64,000 nt of DNA from RAM1 sp041905405 (GCA_041905405.1 JAYRLC010000014.1:1-64000); one strand, 5' to 3'; numbered from the stretch's first letter, positions 1-8,863 are shown. Numbers and translations: made by a program. The notes: generated by a model not told the origin, from the sequence alone.

Positions 1-25
1 CCACCACAGCAACATTTTCAAAAGT

Positions 26-101
26 GGGTTCTTAGCTCAGTTGGTAGAGCAGCGGACTCTTAATCCGTAGGTCGTAGGTTCGAATCCTACAGGACCCACC
101 A
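26..101 (+). tRNA. tRNA-Lys (anticodon CTT)
   Basis: A complete 76-nt cloverleaf can be drawn. The acceptor arm GGGTTCT pairs with AGGACCC, the D stem is GCTC/GAGC, the anticodon stem is GCGGA/TCCGT and the T stem is GTAGG/CCTAC around TTCGAAT. The anticodon loop CTCTTAA places CTT at 59-61, which reads AAG. The CCA end is encoded at 99-101. The gene lies upstream of the LysR gene and is not part of that unit. Confidence 0.97.
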
Positions 102-161
102 CTTTCCCCTTCATCGTTTGCCCGTGTAGCCCCACCGTGCGGCGACGCGCGTCGGCTTGTG

Positions 162-173
162 TACGATTCCCGG
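162..173 (+). promoter_or_regulatory. -10 element of the LysR gene, leaderless layout
   Basis: TACGAT lies exactly 6 nt before the ATG at 174. There is no Shine-Dalgarno sequence, so transcription would begin at or next to the start codon. No clear -35 is visible. Confidence 0.5.
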
Positions 174-1115
174 ATGGAACTGCGCCAACTCCGGTACTTC
201 GTGCGCGTGGTGGAGCTGGGCAGCTTCAGCCGCGCCGCTCTGGACCTGCAATTGGTCCAGTCTGCCCTGAGCCAGCAGGTAAGCCGGCTGGAAAGCGAAC
301 TGGCCACGCGCCTTTTGCAGCGCACGCGCCAGGGCGTCGTCCCCACCGATGCCGGCATGGCGTTTTTCCATGAAGCACAGCTTGCCCTGCGCCACGCCGA
401 GCAGGCCGGGCGCGCCGCGCGCCACGCCCGTCTGTCGGGCAGCGTGAGCGTGGGCCTGGCGCCCACCACCGCGTCCGTGCTGGGCCTGCCTTTCATGCGG
501 GCCATGCGAGAACGCTACCCCGACGTGCGCGTGCACATGGTCGAAAGCCTGTCGGGCCACCTGTCGCAGATGCTCAATGCGCGGCAGCTTGACCTGGCGG
601 TTCTGTTCGACACCCACCCGGCGCGCCGGTGGAGCGTCACGCCGCTGCTGGAGGAAAAACTCTTCCTCATCCGCTCTGCCAGCGACCCGACGCCTGTGCC
701 TGCGCGCGTGCGCATCACACAGCTCAAGGACCTGCCGCTGATCCTGCCCACCGGCCCGCACGGGCTGCGCAGCACGTTGAACGCGGCCTTCGAACGCGCG
801 CGGATCACGCTGGTCCCGGCCGGGGAAATCGATTCGCTGGCGATGCTGATGGAGGCGGTGGAGGCTGGCCTGGGCTGTACCGTGCAGCCGGGCGCGGCCG
901 TGGGCCGCTACCCCGACGCCGATAGCCGTTTCGTACTCAGCGAAGTGACTGATGCGCTGGCCTTGCGGCGCAATTCGCTGTGCAGCCTGTCGGACGACGA
1001 GCTGTCGCCGGCGGCATTGGCCGCCCGGGTGATTCTGGCGGCCTGCGTACGCGATCTGGTGGCGCAGGGCCGCTGGGCCGGCGCCACGCTGTCCGCACCC
1101 CATCACGAATCGTGA
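174..1115 (+). CDS. LysR-family transcriptional regulator next to tcuAB
   Basis: This 313-residue protein has the standard LysR layout. An N-terminal winged helix-turn-helix (MELRQLRYFVRV start, helix around residues 18-40 with ALSQQVSRLE) is followed by a periplasmic-binding-protein-like effector domain. I chose the ATG at 174 over an upstream in-frame GTG at 159 because the family begins with this sequence and because a -10 hexamer sits 6 nt upstream. It lies 57 bp before tcuA on the same strand, so it is a good candidate for the TcuR-type regulator of tricarballylate use. LysR proteins usually respond to a pathway metabolite; which one binds here is inferred only from the neighbours. Confidence 0.9.
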   Translation: MELRQLRYFVRVVELGSFSRAALDLQLVQSALSQQVSRLESELATRLLQRTRQGVVPTDAGMAFFHEAQLALRHAEQAGRAARHARLSGSVSVGLAPTTASVLGLPFMRAMRERYPDVRVHMVESLSGHLSQMLNARQLDLAVLFDTHPARRWSVTPLLEEKLFLIRSASDPTPVPARVRITQLKDLPLILPTGPHGLRSTLNAAFERARITLVPAGEIDSLAMLMEAVEAGLGCTVQPGAAVGRYPDADSRFVLSEVTDALALRRNSLCSLSDDELSPAALAARVILAACVRDLVAQGRWAGATLSAPHHES

Positions 1116-1160
1116 AGTAGCCGTGCCGCCCGCAGGCTTCCCGCCGCTGGCACGCCCGCC

Positions 1161-1172
1161 TACCATCCTCGC
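1161..1172 (+). promoter_or_regulatory. -10 element of tcuA, leaderless layout
   Basis: TACCAT is followed by 6 nt and then the tcuA ATG at 1173. No ribosome-binding site is present in between. It suggests that tcuA has its own promoter apart from the LysR gene. Confidence 0.5.
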
Positions 1173-2603
1173 ATGATCGATGTGCTTGTGATTGGCGGCG
1201 GTAACGCAGCGTTGTGCGCGGCGCTGATGGCGCGCGAGGCGGGCGCCTCCGTCCTGCTGCTGGAGGCGGCGCCCGCGGCCTGGCGCGGCGGCAATTCGAT
1301 GCATGTGCGCAACCTGCGCTGCATGCACGATGCCCCGCAGGATGTGCTGGTGGACGCCTACCCTGAAGAAGAGTACTGGCAGGACCTGCTCAAGGTCACC
1401 GCAGGCAAAACGGATGAGAAGCTTGCGCGCCGCGTGATCCGGGCCTCGTCCATGTGCCGCGACTGGATGCGGCGGCACGGTGTACATTTCCAGCCGCCGC
1501 TGTCCGGCGCGCTGCACGTCGCCCGTACCAACGCATTCTTCATGGGTGGCGGCAAGGCCCTGGTCAACGCCTACTACCGCAGCGCGCAGGCGCTCGGAGT
1601 GCAGGTGCGCTATGAATGCCCGGTCGCGCGCCTGGAGCTGCAGGGACCACGCTTCGTCGCGGCCGTGACCGAAGCGGGCGAGCGCATCGCGGCGCGCACT
1701 TGCGTGCTGGCCTGCGGTGGCTTCGAGTCCAACCTGGCATGGCAGCGCGAAGCCTGGGGCCGCAACGAGCGCGGCGAATGGCCGGCGGATAACTTCCTCA
1801 TCCGCGGCACGCGCTACAACCAGGGCGTGCTGCTGAAGTTCATGCTGGACGCAGGCGCCGACGCCATCGGCGATCCGACGCAGGCGCATTGCGTGGCGAT
1901 TGACGCGCGCGCGCCGCTGTACGACGGCGGCATCTGCACCCGCATCGACTGCGTGTCGCTGGGCGTGGTGGTTAACCGCGAGGCGCAACGCTTTTATGAC
2001 GAAGGCGAGGATTTCTGGCCCAAGCGCTATGCGATCTGGGGCCGCCTGGTGGCGCAGCAGCCGGGCCAGACGGCGTGGTCCATCATCGACCGCAAGGCCG
2101 TGGGGCGCTTCATGCCGCCGGTGTTCGAAGGCACGCAGGCGCAAAGCCTGAACGAGCTCGCGCGGCTTATCGGTCTTGACGAACAGGCTTTCCTGCGGAC
2201 CCTGCACGCCTACAACGCCGCCTGCCGTCCCGGCACGTTCGATCACACGCGGCTAGACGACTGCCGCACCGAAGGCATCGTGCCGGCCAAGACGCACTGG
2301 GCCCTGCCCATCGACACGCCGCCGTTCCATGCCTACCCGCTGCGCCCGGGCATCACCTTCACCTACCTGGGGCTGAAGGTGGACGAGACCGCCGCGGTGC
2401 GCTTCGGCGACGAGCCCAGCCCCAACCTGTTCGTGGCCGGCGAGATGATGGCCGGCAATGTACTGGGCCAGGGCTACACGGCGGGCGTGGGCATGAGCAT
2501 CGGCACGGCATTTGGCCGCATCGCGGGTGTGCAGGCCGCGCGGCACCTGGGCCTGGCGCATCACGGGTTTGAAAGGGAGGCGGCCCATGCAGCAGCTCGT
2601 TGA
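1173..2603 (+). CDS. tcuA: FAD-dependent tricarballylate dehydrogenase TcuA
   Basis: TcuA oxidises tricarballylate to cis-aconitate with FAD, which then enters the citric acid cycle. The 476-residue protein opens with a Rossmann FAD motif (VLVIGGGNAAL, residues 4-14) and has the fumarate reductase/succinate dehydrogenase flavoprotein fold. The C-terminal GQGYTAGVGMSIGTAFG segment is typical of the second FAD-contact region. The length fits the family (about 465-480 residues). Its last 17 bases overlap tcuB, which hands electrons on from the reduced FAD. The partner gene makes this call much firmer than a generic flavoprotein assignment. A related 3-oxosteroid or fumarate reductase-type activity is the main alternative. 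Confidence 0.88.
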   Translation: MIDVLVIGGGNAALCAALMAREAGASVLLLEAAPAAWRGGNSMHVRNLRCMHDAPQDVLVDAYPEEEYWQDLLKVTAGKTDEKLARRVIRASSMCRDWMRRHGVHFQPPLSGALHVARTNAFFMGGGKALVNAYYRSAQALGVQVRYECPVARLELQGPRFVAAVTEAGERIAARTCVLACGGFESNLAWQREAWGRNERGEWPADNFLIRGTRYNQGVLLKFMLDAGADAIGDPTQAHCVAIDARAPLYDGGICTRIDCVSLGVVVNREAQRFYDEGEDFWPKRYAIWGRLVAQQPGQTAWSIIDRKAVGRFMPPVFEGTQAQSLNELARLIGLDEQAFLRTLHAYNAACRPGTFDHTRLDDCRTEGIVPAKTHWALPIDTPPFHAYPLRPGITFTYLGLKVDETAAVRFGDEPSPNLFVAGEMMAGNVLGQGYTAGVGMSIGTAFGRIAGVQAARHLGLAHHGFEREAAHAAAR

Positions 2604-3762
2604 CCTGGTGGCGCAGGCCGGCGCCCTGGCCGACGGCCGGCCCGTGCCCTCCTCGCCTGCCGAAAAGGAGGTTGCCCGCGTGCTGCAGATCTGCAATGCC
2701 TGCCGCTACTGCGAAGGCTTCTGCGCGGTGTTTCCCGCCATGACACGCCGGCTGGAGTTTGCCGCCGCCGACGTGCATTACCTCGCCAACCTGTGCCACA
2801 ACTGCGGCGCGTGCCTGCACGCCTGCCAGTACGCGCCGCCGCATGAGTTCGCGGTGAATATTCCGCAGGCCATGGCCGTGGTACGCGGCCAGACCTATCA
2901 CGACTACGCCTGGCCCCGCGCGGCCGGCGCACTGTACCGGCGCAACGGGCTGGTGCTGTCGCTGGGGCTGGCCGCTGCGCTGGCGCTGTTCCTGGTGCTG
3001 GCCCTGGCACAGCGCGGCGGCCTGTGGCATGCGCCGCTGGCAGGAAATTTTTACGCCGTGTTCCCGCACAACCTGCTGGTGGCCATGTTCGGCAGCGTGT
3101 TCAGTCTGGCCGTGCTGGCGCTCGCGGTGGGCGTGGCGCGCTTCTGGCGCACGGTATCGCCGGGCTCGGCCCCCGGCAGGCAGCAGGCTGCGGCGGCAGC
3201 AGAGGCTGCGTCCAGTGCGCTGCGGCTCAAATACCTGGACGGCGGCCACAGGCAAGGCTGCAACGAAGCTGACGATGCGTTCACGCCGATGCGAAGGCGC
3301 TTTCACCATTGCACGTTCTACGGCTTCATGCTGTGCTTTGCTTCAACCAGTGTCGCCACGCTGTACCACTACGTACTGGGCATGCCGGCGCCCTATCCAG
3401 CCACCAGCCTGCCCGTCCTGCTGGGCACGGCGGGCGGCTTGGGGCTGCTGCTGGGACCGGCCGGGTTGTTCTGGCTCAACCTGCGCCGCCACCCGCTGCA
3501 CGGTGACGCGCGGCAAAAGCCCATGGACCTGGGCTTCATCGCCCTGCTGTTCTTCACCAGCCTGACGGGGCTGGCCCTGCTGGCCTGGCGCGACACGGGC
3601 GCCATGGCGCTGCTGCTGGCGGTACACCTGGGCTTCGTCATGGCGCTGTTCCTCACGTTGCCCTACGGCAAGTTCGCGCACGGCATTTACCGCAGTGCCG
3701 CACTGCTGAAGTTCGCGATCGAAAGGCGCCAGCCCGCCGCGATCCGGCTGGGCGACGACTGA
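2587..3762 (+). CDS. tcuB: Tricarballylate utilization protein TcuB (4Fe-4S, membrane-bound)
   Basis: TcuB re-oxidises the FADH2 of TcuA and passes electrons to the quinone pool. The 391-residue protein has two cysteine clusters in its first 85 residues (CNACRYCEGFC, then CHNCGACLHAC), which fit two 4Fe-4S centres. About six hydrophobic segments follow, with histidines (HHCTFYGFM, VHLGFVM) that could bind heme. I placed the start at the ATG inside the end of tcuA because the conserved sequence begins there (MQQLVDLVAQAG). The 17-bp overlap suggests translational coupling. The Salmonella transporter TcuC is absent; a Bug receptor follows instead. Confidence 0.88.
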   Translation: MQQLVDLVAQAGALADGRPVPSSPAEKEVARVLQICNACRYCEGFCAVFPAMTRRLEFAAADVHYLANLCHNCGACLHACQYAPPHEFAVNIPQAMAVVRGQTYHDYAWPRAAGALYRRNGLVLSLGLAAALALFLVLALAQRGGLWHAPLAGNFYAVFPHNLLVAMFGSVFSLAVLALAVGVARFWRTVSPGSAPGRQQAAAAAEAASSALRLKYLDGGHRQGCNEADDAFTPMRRRFHHCTFYGFMLCFASTSVATLYHYVLGMPAPYPATSLPVLLGTAGGLGLLLGPAGLFWLNLRRHPLHGDARQKPMDLGFIALLFFTSLTGLALLAWRDTGAMALLLAVHLGFVMALFLTLPYGKFAHGIYRSAALLKFAIERRQPAAIRLGDD

Positions 3763-3815
3763 GAACCCCGCTAACCTCTTTACAACCCCTCGCGCAAAAC
3801 CCAGAAGGAGACACC

Positions 3816-4784
3816 ATGAAACGACGCACCATCCTGGTGGCAGCTGCAGTGGCCGGCCTGTGCGGGCCGCTCGCGGCGCAGACCGCCTTTCCGCCAGCCA
3901 AGCCCATCACCCTTTACGTAGGCTTTGCCCCTGGCGGCGCGGCGGACGCCGCCGCGCGGCTGATCGCCAAGAAGCTGTCCGAGAACATCGGCCAGTCCGT
4001 CGTGGTGGAAAACAAGGCTGGTGCAGGCGGCAACATCGTTCACCAGCAAGTGGCCCAGGGACCGGCCGACGGCACCGCACTGCTGCTGGGCTCGATCGGA
4101 CCGCTCACGATCGCGCCGCACATGATGAAGGTTGGCTACGACCCGTTCAAGGATCTGGCGCCTATCTCGGGCGGGGTCAACTTTCCCAACCTGCTGGTCG
4201 TGCACCCGGGCACGGGTATCAGGAACATGGCCGAATTCATCGCCGCGGCCAAGGCCAAGCCCAACAATGTGTCCTATGCATCGACCGGCAACGGCTCGGC
4301 ATCGCACCTGACGGGCGAGCTGTTCGCAGCCCGTGTCGGCAGCGAAATGCTGCACGTGCCCTACAAGGGCGGCGCTCCTGCCATGAACGACCTGCTTGGC
4401 GGGCGTTTCACCGGCTATTTCTCGGCCCCGCCCACATCGCTGCCGCACGTGGAAGCTGGCAAGCTCATTCCACTGGCGACCACGGGCCTCACGCGGCCGT
4501 CGTATATGCCCAATATCCCCACGGTGGCCGAGTCGGGCCTGCCCGGCTTCGAGGCGCTGAACTGGTATGCCTTCGTCGCATCGGCCAAAACGCCGGCGCC
4601 TATCCTGGACCGCTACAACACCGAACTCGTGAAGGTGCTGAACGATCCGGGCATCCGCGACGCACTTACCAAGCACGGCCTGAGCCCGCACCCCACCACG
4701 CGCGCCGAGCTGGCCGACTTCATGCAGAAGGAATCCACCAAGTGGGGCAAGGTGGTGGTGGAACGCAAGATCAAGCCCGAGTAG
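3816..4784 (+). CDS. Bug (TctC-family) periplasmic solute-binding protein
   Basis: This 322-residue protein has an N-terminal export signal (MKRRTILVAAAVAGLCG, cleavage near LAAQ-TAF) and the Bug core, including ITLYVGFAPGGAADAAARL and a VENKAGAGGNI segment around residue 65. Bug proteins bind carboxylates or other anions in the periplasm and work with TctA/TctB permeases or act as sensors. No TctAB genes are in the window, so it is an orphan receptor. A clear ribosome-binding site (AGAAGGAGA) precedes the ATG. Its place 53 bp after tcuB suggests a tricarballylate- or citrate-like ligand, which is inference from position only. Confidence 0.9.
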   Translation: MKRRTILVAAAVAGLCGPLAAQTAFPPAKPITLYVGFAPGGAADAAARLIAKKLSENIGQSVVVENKAGAGGNIVHQQVAQGPADGTALLLGSIGPLTIAPHMMKVGYDPFKDLAPISGGVNFPNLLVVHPGTGIRNMAEFIAAAKAKPNNVSYASTGNGSASHLTGELFAARVGSEMLHVPYKGGAPAMNDLLGGRFTGYFSAPPTSLPHVEAGKLIPLATTGLTRPSYMPNIPTVAESGLPGFEALNWYAFVASAKTPAPILDRYNTELVKVLNDPGIRDALTKHGLSPHPTTRAELADFMQKESTKWGKVVVERKIKPE

Positions 4785-4797
4785 TGGCGGCAGCCCC

Positions 4798-4809
4798 GAC
4801 AATCGGGGC
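4798..4809 (+). promoter_or_regulatory. -10 element of the MFS gene, leaderless layout
   Basis: GACAAT is followed by CGGGGC and then the ATG at 4810. The same CGGGGC spacer is found before the NDH-2 gene at 41278. Confidence 0.45.
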
Positions 4810-6039
4810 ATGAATCCCGAAGCCGACACGCTCTGGCGCGCCCCGCGCTGGGCGCTGGCCCTGCTGCTCGCACTGCTGGGCATGCTGGGGCCGTTCTCCA
4901 TCGACACCTACATTCCCGCATTCTCGGGTATCGCGCGGTCGCTGGGCGCCACGCCGGTGCAGATGCAGCAGACGCTGTCGGCGTACCTCTTCGGCTTTGC
5001 ATTCATGAACCTCTTTCACGGTGCGCTGGCCGACAGCTTCGGGCGGCGGCCCGTGGTGCTGTGGGGCATCGCGGCATTCACGCTGGCATCGGCCGGCTGC
5101 GCGCTGTCCCAGACCATCGGGCAGCTCGTGTTCTTCCGCGGGCTGCAGGGCCTGTCCACGGGCGCCGGCATCGTGGTGTCGCGCGCCGTCATCCGCGACA
5201 TGTTCCCGCCAGCCCAGGCTCAGAAGGTGATGAGCCAGGTGACCATTTATTTCGGCGTGGCACCGGCCGTGGCGCCCATCATCGGCGGCTGGCTGTTCGT
5301 GCACCTGGACTGGCACGCGATTTTCTGGTTCCTGACGGGGGTGGGCGTGCTGCTGTGGACGGCCAATTTCCGGCTGCTGCCCGAAACGCTGCACGTCGCC
5401 GAACGACAGCCCTTCAATGTGCGCAACCTCATGCAGGGCTACTGGGCGCTGTGCTCCAACCCGCGCTTCCTGCTGCTGGCGCTGGCCAGCGGCATTCCGT
5501 TCAACGGCATGTTCCTGTACGTCCTGTGCGCGCCCGAGTTCCTGGGAACGCACCTGGCACTGTCGCCCACACAGTTCTTCTGGTTCTTTCTGCTGACCAT
5601 CGCCGGCATCATGGGCGGCTCGTGGACCAGCGGCCGGCTGGCCGGGCGCATCGCGCCAAAGCGCCAGATACGCCACGGCTTCGTGATCATGGTTGTGGTG
5701 TCGCTGGCCAACGTGGCGGCCAACTTCATGTTTCCCGTGCATGTGTCGTGGGCACTGCTGCCGATCGCGGTGTTCGGCTTCGGCTGGGCGCTGATGGTGC
5801 CAGTGGTCACGCTGCTGGTGCTGGATCTGTACCCGCAGCGACGCGGGCTCGCGTCATCGCTGCAGGCCGTGATCGGCTCCACGGCCAACGGCGTCGTGGC
5901 CGGCGTGGTCGCGCCGCTGGTCATGCACTCCACGCGCGCGCTGGCCGTGGCGTCGCTGCTGATGATGGGCGTGGGCCTGGTGGCCTGGGTGGTGATGCAC
6001 CGGCGCTGGCCCGAGATCGGGCGCTCGGCCGGGATCTGA
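4810..6039 (+). CDS. Bcr/CflA-family MFS drug-efflux transporter
   Basis: This 409-residue integral membrane protein has about 12 hydrophobic segments. It carries the Bcr/CflA start region (LGPFSIDTYIPAF, residues 28-40) and the MFS motif between helices 2 and 3 (GALADSFGRRPVVLWG, residues 66-81). Members of this family export drugs and other small molecules by proton antiport across the inner membrane. It follows the Bug gene by 25 bp but has its own -10 element, so it need not be cotranscribed. It is not a TcuC-type uptake carrier by sequence, although the position might suggest one. The substrate cannot be predicted. Confidence 0.88.
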   Translation: MNPEADTLWRAPRWALALLLALLGMLGPFSIDTYIPAFSGIARSLGATPVQMQQTLSAYLFGFAFMNLFHGALADSFGRRPVVLWGIAAFTLASAGCALSQTIGQLVFFRGLQGLSTGAGIVVSRAVIRDMFPPAQAQKVMSQVTIYFGVAPAVAPIIGGWLFVHLDWHAIFWFLTGVGVLLWTANFRLLPETLHVAERQPFNVRNLMQGYWALCSNPRFLLLALASGIPFNGMFLYVLCAPEFLGTHLALSPTQFFWFFLLTIAGIMGGSWTSGRLAGRIAPKRQIRHGFVIMVVVSLANVAANFMFPVHVSWALLPIAVFGFGWALMVPVVTLLVLDLYPQRRGLASSLQAVIGSTANGVVAGVVAPLVMHSTRALAVASLLMMGVGLVAWVVMHRRWPEIGRSAGI

Positions 6040-6166
6040 TTCCCGGCATCTGTTCGCCAGTGCGTTTGCACGCCTGCGGCGTCGCCGAGGCGCCTGCACT
6101 GCGGAAGCGTTCACTGGTGTTTTCCCTTGAGAGTTCTGCCATGCAGCACAACGGGCCGCCACTGCG

Positions 6167-6196
6167 TTGACGCTGCTCGCGGGCGCGGCCTACATT
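6167..6196 (+). promoter_or_regulatory. Sigma-70-type promoter of the livHMGF operon
   Basis: TTGACG at 6167-6172 and TACATT at 6191-6196 are separated by 18 bp. The predicted start is near 6203, leaving a leader of about 27 nt before livH. This is one of the best two-part promoters in the window. Confidence 0.6.
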
Positions 6197-6229
6197 GCGC
6201 CACTTCGCACTTCAGGGTCGCAGTTCGCA

Positions 6230-7093
6230 ATGGATCTTTTCCTTCAACAAGTCCTCAACGGACTCACGCTGGGCGGCATCTACAGCCTGGTGGCACTGGG
6301 ACTGACGCTGGTGTACGGCATCCTGCACGTGCCCAATTTCGCGCACGGTGCGTTCTACATGGCCGGGGCGTTCGTGTCGTTCCACCTCATGAAGGTCGCC
6401 GGCCTGAACTACTGGGTTGCCATGCTGGGCTCGGCGCTGTGCGTGGCGGTAATCGCGACGCTGGCCGAACGGCTGGTGTTCAACCCGCTGCGCAACGCCT
6501 CGGGCCTGCACCCGATGATCGCGGCCATCGGCGTGCTGCTGTTCCTGGAAGCCGGCGCGCAGGCGATCTGGGGCGCCGACTTCCACCGCATGCAGACGCC
6601 GTACAACGGCATCATCGACCTGTACGGCGTCACGGCGCCCGTGCAGCGGTTGCTGATCATCGCGGGCGCTTTCAGCCTGATGGTGGTGTTGCAGCTGTTC
6701 CTCAAGCGGACGGTGACGGGCTCCTCCATCATCGCCATGGCGCAGAACCGAGAGGGCGCATCGCTCGTGGGCATCGACGCCAACCGCGTGTCCATGCTGA
6801 CCTTCGCCATCTCGGGCGTGCTGGCCGCGGTAGCCGCCACGTTGTATGCGCCGATCAACCTCGTGTACCCGGCGATGGGGCACCTGGTGATCACCAAGGC
6901 GTTCGTGATCATCATCCTGGGCGGCATGGGCAGCGTGCCCGGTGCGATCGTGGGCGGGCTGATCATCGGCTTTGCGGAAAGCTTCGGCGCGTTCTACATC
7001 TCGACCGACTACAAGGACATCATTGCGTTCGGGCTGCTGGTGTTGATCCTGTCGGTGCGGCCGCAGGGCCTGTTCACCCGGGGGGCCGCATGA
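6230..7093 (+). CDS. livH: Branched-chain amino acid-type ABC transporter permease LivH
   Basis: LivH is one of the two inner membrane permeases of a HAAT-family ABC importer. The 287-residue product begins MDLFLQQVLNGLTLGGIYSL and contains about eight hydrophobic segments. The family loop segment ILGGMGSVPGAIVGGLIIG (about residues 226-244) contacts the ATPase. The ATG at 6230 was preferred over an upstream in-frame start at 6167 because that one lies in the -35 box of the promoter and lacks homology to the family. It overlaps livM by 4 bp (ATGA). The substrate could be leucine-type amino acids, but amides, urea or aromatic acids are also carried by this family. Confidence 0.93.
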   Translation: MDLFLQQVLNGLTLGGIYSLVALGLTLVYGILHVPNFAHGAFYMAGAFVSFHLMKVAGLNYWVAMLGSALCVAVIATLAERLVFNPLRNASGLHPMIAAIGVLLFLEAGAQAIWGADFHRMQTPYNGIIDLYGVTAPVQRLLIIAGAFSLMVVLQLFLKRTVTGSSIIAMAQNREGASLVGIDANRVSMLTFAISGVLAAVAATLYAPINLVYPAMGHLVITKAFVIIILGGMGSVPGAIVGGLIIGFAESFGAFYISTDYKDIIAFGLLVLILSVRPQGLFTRGAA

Positions 7094-8106
7094 AGCACCT
7101 GATCGGCAAACCGGGCTGGGCGCTGCTGCTGGCCGTCGGCCTAGCGTTCCCCTTCATCGCTCGCAACGACTACCACCTGACGGTGATGTCCACGGCCTAT
7201 ATCTTTGCGCTGGCCACCGTGGGCCTGAACCTGGTCACGGGCTACACCGGGCAATTCAATCTGGCCCATAGCGGTTTCATGGCCGTGGGCGCCTATACCG
7301 TAGGCATCCTGACCGTGGACCATCAGGTTCCGTTCTGGATCGCCTTTGCGCTGTCGGGCATCACCGCGACCGTGCTGGGGTTCTTCGTCGGGCTGGTATC
7401 GCTGCGGCTCAAGGGCCACTACTTCTCGATCTTCACGCTGTGTGTGGGCTACATCATGTTCCTGGTAATCGAGAAATGGGAAAGCCTCACGCACGGCACC
7501 GTGGGCATCATGGGCATTCCCGCGCCCTCGCCCATCGGGCCGCTCGCGTTCGAGTCGCCACGCGCACTGTACTACCTGGTGTTCTTTTTTCTGGTGCTCG
7601 GCGTGTGGGTCATGCACCGCATCGTCAACTCGCTGCTGGGCCGCGCCTTCGTGGCGATCCGCAACGGCGATGCGCTGGCCGAGGCGCTGGGCATCAACCT
7701 CATGCGCAACAAGCTGCTGGCGTTCATGCTGTCGGTGTTCTACGCGGGGCTGGCGGGCGGCTTGTACGCGGGCTTCGTGCGTTTCCTGGGCCCGGGCATC
7801 GCGGGGGTTGAGCACACCTTCGACATGACGATGTACATGCTGGTGGGCGGGCTGGGCACGCTGCTCGGACCGCTGCTGGGCGCCCTGGGTGTGCCCTGGC
7901 TCACACAGTACCTGCAGTTCCTGCAGGAATACCGTTTCATCGTGTTCGGGCCAATTCTCGTGCTGCTGGTGATCTTCGTGCCGCACGGCATCGTGGGCAC
8001 CTACATGGGCTGGCGGGTGAGGCGCGCTACGCCATCTGCGCCACCAGTTGCCGCCGCCGCGCCACAGGTGTCCACCCCCGTCCAGACGGAGGCCGGCCGT
8101 GCTTGA
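7090..8106 (+). CDS. livM: Branched-chain amino acid-type ABC transporter permease LivM
   Basis: LivM is the second permease and pairs with LivH in the inner membrane. The 338-residue protein has many hydrophobic helices and the typical segments GLNLVTGYTGQFNLAHSGF (about residues 46-64) and the GGLGTLLGPLLGA loop (around residue 254) that meets the ATPase. The frame is open far upstream (from 6127), but only the part from the ATG at 7090 matches the family, and that ATG overlaps the livH stop. The C-terminal tail from about residue 315 is rich in Ala and Pro and looks disordered. It overlaps livG by 8 bp. Confidence 0.93.
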   Translation: MKHLIGKPGWALLLAVGLAFPFIARNDYHLTVMSTAYIFALATVGLNLVTGYTGQFNLAHSGFMAVGAYTVGILTVDHQVPFWIAFALSGITATVLGFFVGLVSLRLKGHYFSIFTLCVGYIMFLVIEKWESLTHGTVGIMGIPAPSPIGPLAFESPRALYYLVFFFLVLGVWVMHRIVNSLLGRAFVAIRNGDALAEALGINLMRNKLLAFMLSVFYAGLAGGLYAGFVRFLGPGIAGVEHTFDMTMYMLVGGLGTLLGPLLGALGVPWLTQYLQFLQEYRFIVFGPILVLLVIFVPHGIVGTYMGWRVRRATPSAPPVAAAAPQVSTPVQTEAGRA

Positions 8107-8863
8107 AATCATCGACCTGTCCAAGCGTTTCGGCGGCCTGGCCGCCGTGAATGCCGTGTCCACCACGATCGAACGCGGGCGCATCAACGCAATCATCGGT
8201 CCCAACGGCGCGGACAAGACCACGTTTTTCAACCTGATCAGCGGTGTGCACCGGCCTACCTCGGGCAGCATCCACTTCGATGGGCAGGATGTCACCCAAC
8301 TAAGGGCCGATCAGGTCGCACGCCTGGGCATTTCCCGCACCTTCCAGACCACCACGCTGTTCGACATGGCCACGGTGCTGGACAACCTGATCGTGGGCCA
8401 CCGCCTGCGCACACGCTCGGGGCTGCTGGATGTGCTGGTGAATTCGCCGCGCCTCGTGCGCGAAGAAAAGACCTGCCGCGACAAGGCACGCGACGCGCTG
8501 GATTTCGTGGGGCTGTCACACATTGCCAACCGCCTGGCCGGTGACATCACGCAGGAGGAGCGCAAGCGCGTGGCGTTCGCGCTGGCTCTGGCCACCGACC
8601 CCAGCCTGGTGCTGCTGGACGAGCCGGCCGGCGGTGTCAATCCCGAAGAGACCGTGGGCCTGGCCGCGCTGATCCGCAAGATGGTGCGCCACGGCATCAC
8701 TGTCTGCCTGATCGAGCACAAGATGGACATGATCATGAGCCTGGCCGACAGGATCATGGTGCTGAACTATGGCGAGAAGATCGCCGAGGGCACGCCCGCC
8801 GAGATCCGCGCCAACCCGGCCGTGATCGACGCCTATCTGGGGAGCGAGCATGCTGTCGCTTGA
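8099..8863 (+). CDS. livG: ABC transporter ATP-binding protein LivG with altered Walker A
   Basis: LivG is one of the two ATPases that power the importer. The start is the GTG at 8099, inside the end of livM, giving 254 residues that begin VLEIIDLSKRFGG. The Walker A loop reads GPNGADKTT (residues 34-42). The glycine just before the catalytic lysine is replaced by Asp39, codon GAC at 8213-8215, where the family has GGC or another Gly codon. Walker B is LVLLDEP. The signature region is the divergent ITQEERKRVAFALALA instead of LSGGQ-like, which I believe is shared by a subgroup of LivG proteins. The Asp39 change may weaken ATP binding or may be a base error. Confidence 0.9.
   Translation: MLEIIDLSKRFGGLAAVNAVSTTIERGRINAIIGPNGADKTTFFNLISGVHRPTSGSIHFDGQDVTQLRADQVARLGISRTFQTTTLFDMATVLDNLIVGHRLRTRSGLLDVLVNSPRLVREEKTCRDKARDALDFVGLSHIANRLAGDITQEERKRVAFALALATDPSLVLLDEPAGGVNPEETVGLAALIRKMVRHGITVCLIEHKMDMIMSLADRIMVLNYGEKIAEGTPAEIRANPAVIDAYLGSEHAVA

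Noticed and set aside
111..2246. A 711-codon open frame on the minus strand
   Set aside because: It is antisense to the LysR and tcuA genes, which have clear family motifs. Long antisense frames are common in high-GC DNA. The translation is rich in Arg, His, Gln and Ala with no domain.
6127..7089. Upstream extension of livM
   Set aside because: The frame is open but antisense-like in composition and lies within livH. Only the part from 7090 matches LivM.
8048..8098. ATG start of livG at 8048
   Set aside because: The added 17 residues are Pro/Arg-rich and unlike the family. The GTG at 8099 gives the typical start.
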